A DNA stretch of 64,000 bases, from positions 6,601,001-6,665,000 of the forward strand of contig NZ_OX419519.1 in the NCBI RefSeq assembly GCF_948472415.1, given 5' to 3'. The stretch's first letter is position 1. Each line of letters starts with the position of its first letter. The notes under the pieces are model-generated. The model was not told where the DNA came from, searched no databases, and was given only the letters and a program-made list of their open reading frames with translations. Below are positions 11,059 through 20,265 of the stretch, piece after piece. This DNA comes from Kitasatospora fiedleri (GTDB lineage Bacteria > Actinomycetota > Actinomycetes > Streptomycetales > Streptomycetaceae). Made by a program: the position numbers and the translations under genes.

Positions 11059-11430
11059 TCAGGACTTCTCCTGCCGGTTCAGGTAGTTGTACACCGTGAA
11101 CCGGCTGACGCCGAGCGCCGACGCGACCGTCTCCACCCCGTGGCGGACGGTGAACGCGCCGCGCTCCTCCAGCAGCGCGACCACCCGCTGCTTCTCGGCG
11201 CGGTCCAGCTCGGCCAGCGGCCGGCCGTCGAACTGCCGGGCCGTCTCCGCCAGCAGCCGGTCCAGCGCGCTGCTCAGGTGCGGCAGCCGCACGGCGACGG
11301 CCGGGGCGCCGTCCCACTCCAGGACGACGTCCTCCGCGCGGGCCTCGGCCGGCGCGATCGCGGTCGCGCCGACCGCGGCCAGCAGGGGTTCCAGGGCGGC
11401 GGCGAGCGGGTGGTTCAGGGCGTCGCTCAC
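11059..11430 (-). CDS. Short DauR/YheO-type helix-turn-helix protein
   Basis: A 123-residue protein whose C-terminal half (from about residue 68: FDGRPLAELDRAEKQRVVALLEERG, then GVETVASALGVSRFTVYNYLN) is the winged-helix typical of DauR/YheO regulators. The usual N-terminal PAS-like sensor domain is missing; the first 65 residues are instead an Ala/Leu-rich stretch. It overlaps the preceding gene by four bases, so the two are translationally coupled. It may be a local regulator of the purine genes or bind as a partner to another protein. The regulatory target is unknown. Confidence 0.75.
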   Translation of the reverse strand: MSDALNHPLAAALEPLLAAVGATAIAPAEARAEDVVLEWDGAPAVAVRLPHLSSALDRLLAETARQFDGRPLAELDRAEKQRVVALLEERGAFTVRHGVETVASALGVSRFTVYNYLNRQEKS

Positions 11431-11723
11431 TGCTTATCCCCTCCTTCGCATCCTTCCGGACCGGCCGCCCCCGGGGCGCCGGGCTCCTCGTCCAGCACGC
11501 TGACCTGGACCGAGATCCGGCTCGCCCCGGCCGCCAGGGTCTCCCGCAGCAGGCGGGTGACGGCGGCCAGGGCCGGCTCGGCGTCGCCCTCGGCACTGGT
11601 GCCGAACGGCCCGACCGAGACGGCGAGCCCCGCCTCGTCCACCACCCGGCGCGCGGCCCTGGCGTGCTCGGGGAACCCGTCCAGGTCGAACGGCTCTGTC
11701 GTGAACTCCACCATCAATCGCAC
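11427..11723 (-). CDS. Thiamine-binding (YkoF/MTH1187-like) protein
   Basis: A 98-residue ferredoxin-like fold protein: VEFTTEPFDLDGFPEHARAA, VSVGPFGTSAEGD and SRISVQVSVL match the MTH1187/YkoF thiamine-binding family in order and length. GTG 11723 has AAGGTGG upstream; ATG 11714 is an alternative start. The last 15 residues are Gly/Glu-rich. It is coupled to the short HTH gene by a 4-bp overlap. The family binds hydroxymethylpyrimidine or thiamine-like ligands. Here, next to glyoxylate genes whose missing carboligase step needs thiamine diphosphate, it may act as a sensor for the HTH partner; that idea is inference. Confidence 0.7.
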   Translation of the reverse strand: MRLMVEFTTEPFDLDGFPEHARAARRVVDEAGLAVSVGPFGTSAEGDAEPALAAVTRLLRETLAAGASRISVQVSVLDEEPGAPGAAGPEGCEGGDKQ

Positions 11724-11800
11724 CCGCCCACCTTATCGATCCGGCCGGTCCGGACGATCGGACAGGTGTGCGCGGGCGGACGGCCGGCGGTCCGGGCTGC

Positions 11801-11817
11801 TTCAACAAAATGTTGCG
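11801..11817. promoter_or_regulatory. AllR-like operator, hyi-glxR operon
   Basis: TTCAACAAAATGTTGCG, left arm perfect, right arm degenerate. TTGACA, a good -35 box, lies six bases downstream (11824..11829); its -10 partner is weak (about 11847). Confidence 0.65.
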
Positions 11818-11911
11818 ACGTCCTTGACAGGTCCGGGCGGCGGCGGAGAAGCTTCCGTCAAGCAGAATCCAGCTTCCGGATCGTGGAAGTTGCACGGCGA
11901 GAGAGCGAGAG

Positions 11912-12757
11912 GTGAACGACGTGACCGCTGCCGCCCAGCACCGCTTCACGGTCAACCTGTCCATCCTGTTCGGCGAACTGCCCCTGCTGGAGCGGCCCGC
12001 GGCCGCCGCGGCGGCCGGCTTCACCGCCGCCGAACTCTGGTGGCCCTTCGGCGAGGAGCCCGCCCCCGGGGCGGAGGAGACCGGCGCGCTGGTCGCCGCG
12101 TTCGAGGACGCCGGGGTCGAACTGACCGGCCTCAACCTCCTCGACGACCTGGTCCGCGGCGCCCGCGGCGCGCTCTCCCTCCCCGCCGAGAGCGAGCGCT
12201 TCCGGGCGAACGTCCCGGTCGCCACCGCCCTCGCCGCCCGCCTGGGCACCGGCGCGCTGAACGCCCTCTACGGCAACCGCGTCCCCGGCACCGACCCCGC
12301 CGAGCAGGACGCCCTCGCCCTGGAGAACCTCGCCCTCGCCGCCCGGGCCGCCCACGCGATCGGCGCGGTCCTGCTGGTCGAGACGCTCAACCGGGCCGAG
12401 TCCCCCGACTACCCGCTGGTCACCGCCGCCGCCGCGGTCGACGTGGTCGACAAGGTCAACGCCGCCACCGGGCTCGGCAACGCGAAGTTCCTCTGCGACC
12501 TCTACCACCTCGCCCGCAACGGCGAGGACCCGGGCGCCGTCATCGAGGCGCACGCCGACCGGATCGGCCACGTGCAGATCGCCGACACCCCCGGCCGCAA
12601 CGAACCCGGCACCGGCGACCTCGACTTCGAGGACCTGTTCGCCCGCCTCACCGCCGCCGGCTACCGCGGCCGCGTCGGCCTGGAGTACCGCCCGGCCGGC
12701 GGCGTCAGCGCCGAGAGCTTCGACTGGCTGCCGCGCGAACTGCGCGCCGCGCGCTGA
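11912..12757 (+). CDS. hyi: Hydroxypyruvate isomerase
   Basis: A 281-residue TIM-barrel isomerase of the Hyi family, interconverting hydroxypyruvate and tartronate semialdehyde. Typical landmarks: RFTVNLSILFGELPLLERP, ELWWPFG, LVETLNRAESPDYPL, FLCDLYHLARNGEDP and the metal/substrate stretch HVQIADTPGRNEPGTG. GTG 11912 and GTG 11921 are both possible starts; GAGAGG lies best for 11921. It forms an operon with tartronate semialdehyde reductase 39 bp downstream. The related glyoxylate carboligase gene, which often stands beside it, is not in the window. Confidence 0.9.
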   Translation: MNDVTAAAQHRFTVNLSILFGELPLLERPAAAAAAGFTAAELWWPFGEEPAPGAEETGALVAAFEDAGVELTGLNLLDDLVRGARGALSLPAESERFRANVPVATALAARLGTGALNALYGNRVPGTDPAEQDALALENLALAARAAHAIGAVLLVETLNRAESPDYPLVTAAAAVDVVDKVNAATGLGNAKFLCDLYHLARNGEDPGAVIEAHADRIGHVQIADTPGRNEPGTGDLDFEDLFARLTAAGYRGRVGLEYRPAGGVSAESFDWLPRELRAAR

Positions 12758-12796
12758 ACCCTCCCCTCAGGACACCCACGTAAGGACCCGCACGCG

Positions 12797-13684
12797 ATGA
12801 GCCGCAAGATCGCCTTCATCGGCCTCGGCATCATGGGCAAGCCCATGGCCGTCAACCTGGTCGGGGCCGGCCACCACGTCACCGGCTACAACCTCACCCG
12901 GGAGCCCGTCGACGCCCTGGTCGCGGCCGGCGGCCACGGCGCCGCCTCGATCGCCGAGGCCGTCGCCGACGCCGAGGTCGTCATCACCATGGTGCCCGCC
13001 GACCCGCAGGTCGAGCAGGTGATCCTGGGCGAGGGCGGCGTCCTGGAGCACGCCCGGGACGGCGCCCTGGTCATCGACATGTCCAGCATCACCCCGCAGA
13101 CCTCGATCAAGGTCGAGGCCGCCGCGAAGGCCCGCGGCGTCCGCACCCTGGACGCCCCGGTCTCCGGCGGCGAGGCCGGCGCCGTCGAGGCGGTGCTCTC
13201 CATCATGGTCGGCGGCGCGGCGGCCGACTTCGCCGAGGCGAAGCCGCTGTTCGACGCGCTCGGCACCACCGTCGTGCACGTCGGCCCGGCCGGCGCCGGA
13301 CAGACCGTCAAGGCCGCCAACCAGCTGATCGTCGCCGTCAACATCCAGGTGCTGGCCGAGGCCGTGGTCTTCCTGGAGAACGCGGGCGTCGACCTCGCCG
13401 CCGCCCTCGACGTGCTCGGCGGCGGACTGGCCGGCTCCACCGTGCTGAACCGCAAGAAGGGCAACATGCTCGCCCGCGAGTTCGCCCCCGGCTTCCGGAT
13501 CGACCTGCACCACAAGGACATGGGCATCGTCACCGACGCCGCCCGCGCCGTCGGCGCCGCGCTCCCGCTCGGCGCGGTCGCCGCCCAACTGGTCGCCTCC
13601 GCCCGCGCCAACGGCGACGGCTCGCTCGACCACTCCGCGCTGCTGCGCGGCGTCGAGCGGCTCTCCGGCCGCGAGGTCAAGTAA
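12797..13684 (+). CDS. glxR: 2-hydroxy-3-oxopropionate (tartronate semialdehyde) reductase
   Basis: A 295-residue beta-hydroxyacid dehydrogenase that reduces tartronate semialdehyde to D-glycerate. The Rossmann motif is at the N-terminus (IAFIGLGIMGKPMAVNL), the substrate loop is DAPVSGGEAGA, and the catalytic Lys lies in AGQTVKAANQLIV; the C-terminal helical part has FRIDLHHKDMGIV. Ribosome site lies within ACGTAAGGAC. Expressed with hyi and shut off by two strong hairpins after its stop. It channels allantoin-derived glyoxylate carbon towards 3-phosphoglycerate. Confidence 0.93.
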   Translation: MSRKIAFIGLGIMGKPMAVNLVGAGHHVTGYNLTREPVDALVAAGGHGAASIAEAVADAEVVITMVPADPQVEQVILGEGGVLEHARDGALVIDMSSITPQTSIKVEAAAKARGVRTLDAPVSGGEAGAVEAVLSIMVGGAAADFAEAKPLFDALGTTVVHVGPAGAGQTVKAANQLIVAVNIQVLAEAVVFLENAGVDLAAALDVLGGGLAGSTVLNRKKGNMLAREFAPGFRIDLHHKDMGIVTDAARAVGAALPLGAVAAQLVASARANGDGSLDHSALLRGVERLSGREVK

Positions 13685-13716
13685 CCGGACCGACCGGACC
13701 GTCAGGCAACCGGACT

Positions 13717-13762
13717 CCCCCGGCGGCGCGCACCTGTCCGCCCGCGCCCGCGCCGCCGGGGG
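13717..13762 (+). terminator. Hairpin terminator after glxR
   Basis: A 14-bp perfect inverted repeat (13717..13730 with 13749..13762), 18-nt loop. Confidence 0.65.
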
Positions 13763-13771
13763 GCACGAACC

Positions 13772-13817
13772 CCTCCCCGCCGAGGGGAGCCTCCCGCACG
13801 GGAGGACGGCGGGGAGG
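13772..13817 (+). terminator. Second hairpin between glxR and glycerate kinase
   Basis: An 11-bp stem (13772..13782 with 13807..13817) that encloses a smaller CCTCCC/GGGAGG hairpin. Together with the preceding hairpin it separates the kinase from the hyi-glxR unit. Confidence 0.55.
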
Positions 13818-13920
13818 GAGACTCTCGGGCAGCCGGGTGGCGCGCGTCCGGGGGCCCGGACCCCGCCGCCGTCCCCGGGCCCCGTTCCGCCCGCTCGTTT
13901 CTGCAGAAAGGCCCGGTGCC

Positions 13921-15044
13921 GTGCGAGGTCATGTGGTCGTCGCCCCCGACAAGTTCAAGGGGTCGCTGGAGGGCGCCGAGGTCGCCGCGCGGATCGCGGC
14001 CGGCATCCGGCGGGCGGTGCCCGGGGTGGAGGTGCGCGAGCTGCCGGTGGCCGACGGCGGGGAGGGGACGCTGGCGGCGGCGCTCGCGGCCGGGTTCTCC
14101 CGGGTGGAGGTGAAGGTCGCCGGGCCGACCGGCCTGCCGGTGGTCGCGGGGCTGGCGGTGAAGGGGGAGACCGCGGTGGTCGAGCTGGCGCAGGCGTCCG
14201 GGCTGGCCCGGCTGCCCGGCGGCCGGACGGCGCCGCTGGCCGCCGGCTCGTACGGGGTCGGGCAGCTGGTCGCGAAGGCGGTCTCGCTCGGGGCGACCCG
14301 GGTGGTGCTGGGCCTCGGGGGAGCGCCTGCACCGACGGCGGCGCGGGCCTGGTGCAGGCGCTGGGCGTCGAGCTGTACGACGCGGACGGCGCGCCGCTGC
14401 CGCCCGGCGGGGCCGCCCTGCGGCGGCTGGCGCGGGTGGAGCCGGGCCCGCTCGCGGACGGGCTGCGCGGGGTGGAGGTGGTCGTCGCGTGCGACGTGGA
14501 CAACCCGCTGCTGGGCCCGCGCGGGGCGGCGGCCGTGTACGGCCCGCAGAAGGGCGCGGACGCCGCCGACCTGGTGGTGCTGGAGGAGGGGCTGACCCGC
14601 TGGGCGGACGCGGTCGCCGGGCTGACGGGCCGTGAGGTCCGGGACGCGCCGGGCGCGGGCGCGGCCGGCGGGGTGGGTTTCGCCGCGCTGGCGCTGCTGG
14701 GGGCGACGATGCGCCCGGGCATCGAGCTGCTGCTGGAGCTGCTGGGCTTCGAGCGGGCGGTGCGCGGGGCGCGCCTGGTGGTGACCGGCGAGGGCTGTCT
14801 GGACGCGCAGACCCTGCACGGCAAGGCCCCGGCGGGGGTGGCCGCGGCGGCGGCCCGGGCCGGGGTGCCGGTGGCGGCGGTGGCCGGACGGCTGGAGCTC
14901 GCCGAGCGGGAGTGGCGGGCGGCGGGCTTCGTCGAGGCGCTGGCGCTGGCCGAGCTGGCGGGCGGTCCGGCGGAGTCGATGGCCCGGGCGGGCGAACTCG
15001 CGGAGCTCGCGGGGGAGCGGCTGGCGGCCGCGCTGCTGCGCTGA
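13921..15044 (+). CDS. Glycerate kinase (GlxK type), broken by a 1-base deletion
   Basis: A type-1 glycerate kinase of about 374 residues when repaired. GTG 13921 opens with HVVVAPDKFKGSLEGAEVA, then LPVADGGEGTLAAAL, both family signatures. Near 14316-14322 one G is missing in CTCGGGGGAGC: the first frame would run off and stop at 14595, while the other frame picks up exactly at the expected SACTDGGAG motif and continues through CDVDNPLLGPRGAAAVYGPQKG to TGA 15044. The total length (1124 bp) is one short of a multiple of three. It phosphorylates D-glycerate. Preceded by two terminators, so it probably has its own promoter. Confidence 0.88.
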
Positions 15045-15073
15045 CGGACCGTCGCACTCTCGTACGTTCACAC

Positions 15074-15090
15074 ATTGACGTTTTGTTGAA
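15074..15090. promoter_or_regulatory. AllR-like operator, allantoinase operon
   Basis: ATTGACGTTTTGTTGAA, right arm perfect. The left arm contains the -35 hexamer TTGACG. Confidence 0.75.
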
Positions 15091-15104
15091 GGCGAGCCTA
15101 GGCT
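15075..15104 (+). promoter_or_regulatory. Predicted allantoinase promoter
   Basis: TTGACG (15075..15080), 18-bp spacer, TAGGCT (15099..15104). The operator covers the -35 box and the start of the spacer. Confidence 0.65.
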
Positions 15105-15156
15105 CCCAGCACTCCTTCGACCCACCCTCGCCCTCACGACGCTCGGAGGTCCCCTC

Positions 15157-16542
15157 ATGCCCATCGACGCCGCGGTGATCCGCTCCCGGCGGGTGGTCCT
15201 GCCGGACGGCGAACGCCCCGCCGACGTGCTGGTGCGGGCCGGGCGGATCGAGCGGGTCGCCCCGCACGGCACCCTGCCCGCCGACGGCCGGCCGCTCACC
15301 GACCTGGGCGCCACCGCCCTGCTGCCCGGCCTGGTCGACACCCACGTGCACGTCAACGAGCCCGGCCGCACCGACTGGGAGGGCTTCGCCTCCGCGACCA
15401 GGGCCGCCGCGGCCGGCGGCGTCACCACGATCGTCGACATGCCGCTCAACTCGATCCCGCCGACCACCACCGTCCAGGGCCTGGCCGCCAAGCGGAAGAC
15501 CGCCGAGGGCCAGACCTGGGTCGACCTGGGCTTCTGGGGCGGGGCCGTCCCCGGCAACACCGGTGACCTCGAACTCCTGCACCGGGAAGGGGTGTTCGGC
15601 TTCAAGTCCTTCCTCGCCCCGTCCGGGGTGGAGGAGTTCCCGCACCTGGCCACCCCCGCCGACCTGGAGTCCGCGCTGGCCGAACAGGCCCGGCTCGGCG
15701 CGCTGGCGATCATCCACGCCGAGGACCCGGCCGTGCTGGACGCCGCCCCCCAGGTGCCCGGCGCCCACTACCGCGACTTCCTGGCCTCCCGCCCGGACGG
15801 CGCCGAGGCCGCCGCGGTCGCCGCCCTGCTGGCCGCCGCCCGCCGCACCGGCGCCCGGGTGCACGTCCTGCACGTCTCCTCCGCCGCCGTCCTGCCGCTG
15901 CTGCGCCGGGCCCGCGCGGACGGCGTCCAGGTCACCGCCGAGACCTGCCCGCACTACCTGACCCTGGCCGCCGAGGAGGTCCCCGACGGGGACACCGCCT
16001 TCAAGTGCTGCCCGCCGATCCGCGACGAGTCCAACCGCGACCTGCTCTGGCAGGCCCTCGCCGACGGCGAGTTCACCGCCGTGGTCTCCGACCACTCGCC
16101 CTCCACCCCCGACCTCAAACTCCTCCGGCGGCACGGCGGCAGCGGCGACTTCGCCGCCGCCTGGGGCGGCATCGCCTCCCTGCAACTGGGCCTGCCCGCC
16201 GTCTGGACCGAGGCCCGCCGGCGCGGCCACACCCTGGCGGACGTGGTCCGCTGGATGTCCGCCGGCCCCGCCGCACTGGTCGGCCTGACCGGCACCAAGG
16301 GCGCCATCGCGCCCGGGTACGACGCCGACCTGGTGGCCTTCGACCCGGACGGCGAACTGACCGTCCGCGCCGAGCGCCTCCACCACAAGAACCCGGTCAC
16401 CCCGTACGCGGGCCGCACCCTCACCGGGCTGGTCCGGCACACCTGGCTGCGCGGACGGCCCGTCGACCCCGACGGCGCCCCGCACGGCCGGCAGCTCACC
16501 CGACCCCGAACGCCGAACGAAGGAGCACCAGTTGAGTACTGA
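15157..16542 (+). CDS. allB: Allantoinase
   Basis: A 461-residue cyclic amidohydrolase opening allantoin to allantoate. Metal ligands: LVDTHVHVNEPGRTDWEG (HxH, residues about 63-65), the carboxylated lysine in GFKSFLAPSG, IIHAEDP, HVLHVSS and VVSDHSPS. The NEPGRTDWEG and NSIPPTTT blocks separate it from dihydropyrimidinases. ATG 15157 follows CGGAGGTCC. The 3' end overlaps the allantoicase TTG start by 11 bp, so the two are coupled. Transcribed from a promoter with an AllR-like operator. Confidence 0.95.
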   Translation: MPIDAAVIRSRRVVLPDGERPADVLVRAGRIERVAPHGTLPADGRPLTDLGATALLPGLVDTHVHVNEPGRTDWEGFASATRAAAAGGVTTIVDMPLNSIPPTTTVQGLAAKRKTAEGQTWVDLGFWGGAVPGNTGDLELLHREGVFGFKSFLAPSGVEEFPHLATPADLESALAEQARLGALAIIHAEDPAVLDAAPQVPGAHYRDFLASRPDGAEAAAVAALLAAARRTGARVHVLHVSSAAVLPLLRRARADGVQVTAETCPHYLTLAAEEVPDGDTAFKCCPPIRDESNRDLLWQALADGEFTAVVSDHSPSTPDLKLLRRHGGSGDFAAAWGGIASLQLGLPAVWTEARRRGHTLADVVRWMSAGPAALVGLTGTKGAIAPGYDADLVAFDPDGELTVRAERLHHKNPVTPYAGRTLTGLVRHTWLRGRPVDPDGAPHGRQLTRPRTPNEGAPVEY

Positions 16543-17679
16543 CCTGACCCCGGACGCGCCGTTCACCGAGCTGGTCGACCTGGCCTCCCGGCTGCTCGGC
16601 GCGGGCGTGGTCGCCACCAACGAGGACACCTTCGCGGACGCCGAGAACCTGCTGGTCGCCAAGCCGGCCGAGTTCCGCCCGCACACCTTCGGCCACAAGG
16701 GCCAGATCATGGACGGCTGGGAGTCCCGCCGCCGCCGCGGCGCCAGCGCCGAGCAGCCGCACCCCGCCGAGGACGACCACGACTGGGCGATCGTCCGGCT
16801 CGGCGCCGCGGGCCGCGTCCGCGGCGTGGTCGTCGACACCGCCCACTTCACCGGCAACTACCCCGAGACCGCCTCCGTGCAGGCCGCGTCCGTCCCCGGC
16901 CACCCCTCGCCCGAGGAGCTGGCCGCCGCCGAGTGGACGGACCTCGTCCCGCGCACCGCGCTCAAGGGCGACACCGCGCACCGGTTCCCGGTCGACGACC
17001 CGACCCGCTGGACCCACGTCCGCCTGAACATCTGGCCGGACGGCGGCGTCGCCCGCCTGCGGGTGCACGGCGAGGTGCTGCCCGACCCGCGCGAGCTGGC
17101 CGGCCTCACCTTCGACCTCGCCGCCCAGGAGCACGGCGGCGTCGCCGAGGCCGCCTCCGACCGCTACTTCTCCTCCCCGCACCACCTGAACGCTCCCGGC
17201 CGAGCCACCGTCATGGGCGACGGCTGGGAGACCCGGCGTCGGCGCGACAAGGCCAACGACTGGGTGCGAGTGGCCCTGGCCGGGGGCGGCGAGGTGCTGG
17301 CGGCGGAGGTGGACACCTCCTGCTTCGTCGCCAACGCCCCCGGCTGGGCCGAACTCGTCGGCACCGACGGCGAGACCGAGACCGTCCTGCTGCCGCGCAC
17401 CCGCCTACAGCCCGACACCCGCCACCGCTACCGGCTCCCCGCGGGCACCCCCGTCACCCACGTCCGGATCAACGTCTACCCCGACGGCGGCCTCGCCCGC
17501 CTGCGCCTCACCGGCCGCCTCACCCCCGCCGGCCAGGACGCGCTGGCCCTGCGCTGGTTCAACGCGCTCCCGCTCCGCGAGGCCCGCGAGGCCCTCGCCG
17601 CGGCCGGCCTCCCCGCGGACCTCGCCGAGGCCCGGCCCTCACCGACGCGACGGCCATCCGCCCGCTCCACGAGAGCTGA
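16532..17679 (+). CDS. alc: Allantoicase, broken near the C-terminus by a 1-base deletion
   Basis: An allantoicase of about 382 residues, made of two tandem jelly-roll repeats; each has a WESRRRR / WETRRRR core and a VRLNIWPDGGVARLRVHG / VRINVYPDGGLARLRLTG strand pair. Start is TTG 16532 (AAGGAG at 16519..16524), overlapping allantoinase. Near 17636 one C is missing (GGCCCTCACC): as read, the frame runs 272 bp past the natural end and into catalase; with one C restored it ends ARPLTDATAIRPLHES at TGA 17679. It splits allantoate into ureidoglycolate and urea, the substrate for the urease 10 kb downstream. Confidence 0.9.
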
Positions 17680-17754
17680 TCCCGGGGGCGCGCCCACCGG
17701 GGTCCGGGCGCGCCCGCCGCAGAGTCTCCTCCTCCACACGTCCGAAGGATCACC

Positions 17755-19215
17755 ATGCCCAGAACCCTCACCACCGAGTCCGGCGCACCCGTCGCCGACA
17801 ACCAGAACAGCGCTTCGGCGGGCGAGTACGGCCCGCTGCTGCTCCAGGACCAGCACCTGCTGGAGAAGCTGGCCCGGTTCAACCGGGAGCGCGTCCCGGA
17901 GCGGGTGGTGCACGCCCGCGGGTCGGGCGCGTACGGGTACTTCGAGGTGACCGACGACGTCTCGCGGTACACCAGGGCCGCGTTCCTCTCGGCGGTCGGC
18001 AAGCGCACCGAGCTGTTCCTGCGCTTCTCGACCGTCGCGGGCGCGCTGGGCTCCACCGACGCGGTGCGCGACCCGCGCGGCTTCGCCGTCAAGTTCTACA
18101 CCGAGCAGGGCAACTACGACCTGGTCGGCAACAACACCCCGGTGTTCTTCATCAAGGACCCGCTCAAGTTCCCGGACTTCATCCACTCGCAGAAGCGCGA
18201 CCCGTACACCGGCGTCCAGGAGCCCGACAACGTCTGGGACTTCTGGGCGCACTCCCCGGCCTCCACCCACCAGATCACCTGGCTGTTCGGCGACCGCGGC
18301 ATCCCGGCCTCGTACCGGCACATGAACGGCTTCGGCTCGCACACCTACCAGTGGGTCAACGCCGAGGGCCGGGCGCACTGGGTGAAGTACCACTTCAAGA
18401 CCAACCAGGGCATCCGCTCACTGGACGCGGAGCAGGCCGCGCAGACCGCCGGCGGGGACGCCGACAGCCACCAGCGGGACCTGCGCCAGGCGATCGAGCG
18501 CGGGGTGTTCCCGTCCTGGACGCTGTACGTGCAGCTGATGCCGGTGGAGGACGCCGCCGACTACCGGTTCAACCCGTTCGACGTCACCAAGGTGTGGCCG
18601 CACGCCGACCACCCGCTGGTCAGGGTCGGCCGGCTGGTGCTGAACCGGAACCCGGAGAACGTGTTCGCCGAGGTCGAGCAGGCCGCGTTCTCGCCGAACA
18701 ACTTCGTGCCCGGCATCGGCCCGTCGCCCGACAAGATGCTCCAGGGGCGGCTGTTCGCCTACGCCGACGCCCAGCGCTACCGGCTCGGCGTCAACCACAC
18801 CCAGCTGCCGGTCAACGCCCCGCGGGCGGCCGGGGCGGCCAACTACGGGCAGGACGGGTACGCCGCGCTGAACCCGAACGGCCGGAACAGGAACTACGAG
18901 CCCAACTCGTACGGCGGCCCCGCCCAGACCGACGAGCCGCTGCACGCCCCGCAGCCGCTCTCCGGCCACACCGGCACCCACACCACCCCCGCCCACAGCA
19001 AGGACGACGACTTCTTCCAGGCCGGCGAGCTCTACCGGCTGATGACGGCGGACGAGAAGTCCCGCCTGATCGCCAATCTGGCGGGCTCGCTCGCCCAGGT
19101 CGGCCGGGACGACGTGGTCGAGAAGAACCTCGCCCACTTCCACGCCGCCGACCCGGACTACGGCAGCCGCCTCGCCGCGGCCGTCGCCGCCCTCCGCGCG
19201 GCCCAGGAGGACTGA
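17755..19215 (+). CDS. katA: Monofunctional haem catalase
   Basis: A 486-residue clade-3-sized catalase. Catalytic His is in RVVHARGSGAYGYFE, the Asn in the FYTEQGNYDLVGNNTPVFF block, and the proximal haem Tyr lies in LQGRLFAYADAQRYRLG. ATG 17755 follows CGAAGGATC. It closes the allantoinase-allantoicase transcript (75 bp after the repaired allantoicase stop) and ends in a terminator. Placement beside uricase genes suggests its task is to remove H2O2 from urate oxidation. Confidence 0.96.
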   Translation: MPRTLTTESGAPVADNQNSASAGEYGPLLLQDQHLLEKLARFNRERVPERVVHARGSGAYGYFEVTDDVSRYTRAAFLSAVGKRTELFLRFSTVAGALGSTDAVRDPRGFAVKFYTEQGNYDLVGNNTPVFFIKDPLKFPDFIHSQKRDPYTGVQEPDNVWDFWAHSPASTHQITWLFGDRGIPASYRHMNGFGSHTYQWVNAEGRAHWVKYHFKTNQGIRSLDAEQAAQTAGGDADSHQRDLRQAIERGVFPSWTLYVQLMPVEDAADYRFNPFDVTKVWPHADHPLVRVGRLVLNRNPENVFAEVEQAAFSPNNFVPGIGPSPDKMLQGRLFAYADAQRYRLGVNHTQLPVNAPRAAGAANYGQDGYAALNPNGRNRNYEPNSYGGPAQTDEPLHAPQPLSGHTGTHTTPAHSKDDDFFQAGELYRLMTADEKSRLIANLAGSLAQVGRDDVVEKNLAHFHAADPDYGSRLAAAVAALRAAQED

Positions 19216-19260
19216 CCCGGCGTCCGTCCGGCCGGACCGGCCCCGGCGTCCGTCCGGCCG

Positions 19261-19294
19261 GACCGGCCCCGGCGTGCGCGCGCCGGGGCCGGTC
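19261..19294 (+). terminator. Terminator after catalase
   Basis: A 14-bp perfect stem (19261..19274 with 19281..19294), 6-nt loop. It follows a direct duplication of about 30 bp at 19217-19270. Confidence 0.75.
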
Positions 19295-19416
19295 CGGCAT
19301 ATGCGTGTCAAGGGGGCGACCCTCCGTGGGGGCGAATATCCGGTGAGGGGACGGTGCGCGGGCGGTGCGCTGGCTACGCTGGGCGGAAGGCGGGACCGGC
19401 GGGGAGGGGCGGAGCC

Positions 19417-20214
19417 ATGTCGACGGTGCGCAGGGGCCGGCGTGACGGGTTGCTCGGGCCGGGCGGGGGCGGGTCGGGCGGGAGCGGGCCGTTCGGGGTG
19501 CTGCGGCGGGCGCTGCGACTGCTGGAGGCGGTGGACCGCCGCCCGGCCGGGGCGACGCTGGCCGAGCTGGCTCGGGAGCTGTCCGTCCCGGAGGAGCAAC
19601 TGCGGGCGCTGGCCGATGAGTTGGAGACCGAGGGGTACCTGGTCGGGCTGGACGGCGGCTGGGCGCTGGGCGGGGCGTTCACCCTGCTGGGCACCCAGCA
19701 CCGGGAACCGATGGTGCGGGCCCGGCTGCACCACCGGCTGGAGGAGCTGCGCGAAGAGCTGGGCGCGGCCGTCTACTTCAGCCGCTACCACGACGGCGAA
19801 CTCTCGGTGGAGGCGGTGAGCGCCGCCGAGGACGCCCCGGCGGTGCACGAGTGGGCGGACTTCCGGGCCACCGCGCACGCCTCCGCGATCGGCAAGTGCC
19901 TGCTCGCGCAACTCGACCACGACGCCCGGCTCGACCACCTGGCCCGGCACCCGGCCGCCCGGCTGACCGCGCGCACCATCACCGAGACCGACCGGCTGCT
20001 GCACCGGCTCGACCGGCAGCCCGCCACCGTCCCGGTGCTGGACCTCCAGGAGTACTCGATGGACACGGTCTGCGCGGCCGTCCCGATCGTCGCCGGGAGC
20101 ACCGTCGGCTGCCTGGCCACCTCGCTGCCGGTCGCCCAGGCGCACCGGCTGCGCGAGGCCGCCGAGCTGCTGGCCGTCCGGGCGACGCCGCTGATGCTGG
20201 CGATGGCGGTCTGA
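19417..20214 (+). CDS. IclR-family regulator
   Basis: A 265-residue regulator; ATG 19417 follows GGGGAGGGG. Residues about 25-90 form a winged helix (LRRALRLLEAVDRRPAGATLAELARELSVPEEQLRALADELE, in parts) and the rest is an IclR effector domain with HASAIGKCLLAQLDHDARLDH. Compared with the AllR-like protein it has a Gly-rich N-terminal extension and a Glu-rich recognition helix, so a different operator is likely. It follows catalase but beyond a terminator. No dyad matching the AllR-like operators lies in its own promoter region. Effector and targets unknown. Confidence 0.8.
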   Translation: MSTVRRGRRDGLLGPGGGGSGGSGPFGVLRRALRLLEAVDRRPAGATLAELARELSVPEEQLRALADELETEGYLVGLDGGWALGGAFTLLGTQHREPMVRARLHHRLEELREELGAAVYFSRYHDGELSVEAVSAAEDAPAVHEWADFRATAHASAIGKCLLAQLDHDARLDHLARHPAARLTARTITETDRLLHRLDRQPATVPVLDLQEYSMDTVCAAVPIVAGSTVGCLATSLPVAQAHRLREAAELLAVRATPLMLAMAV

Positions 20215-20265
20215 CCGACCGTCAAACCGCTGTACGAAACGGGGGCGGGCGGCGAGGATGACCCG

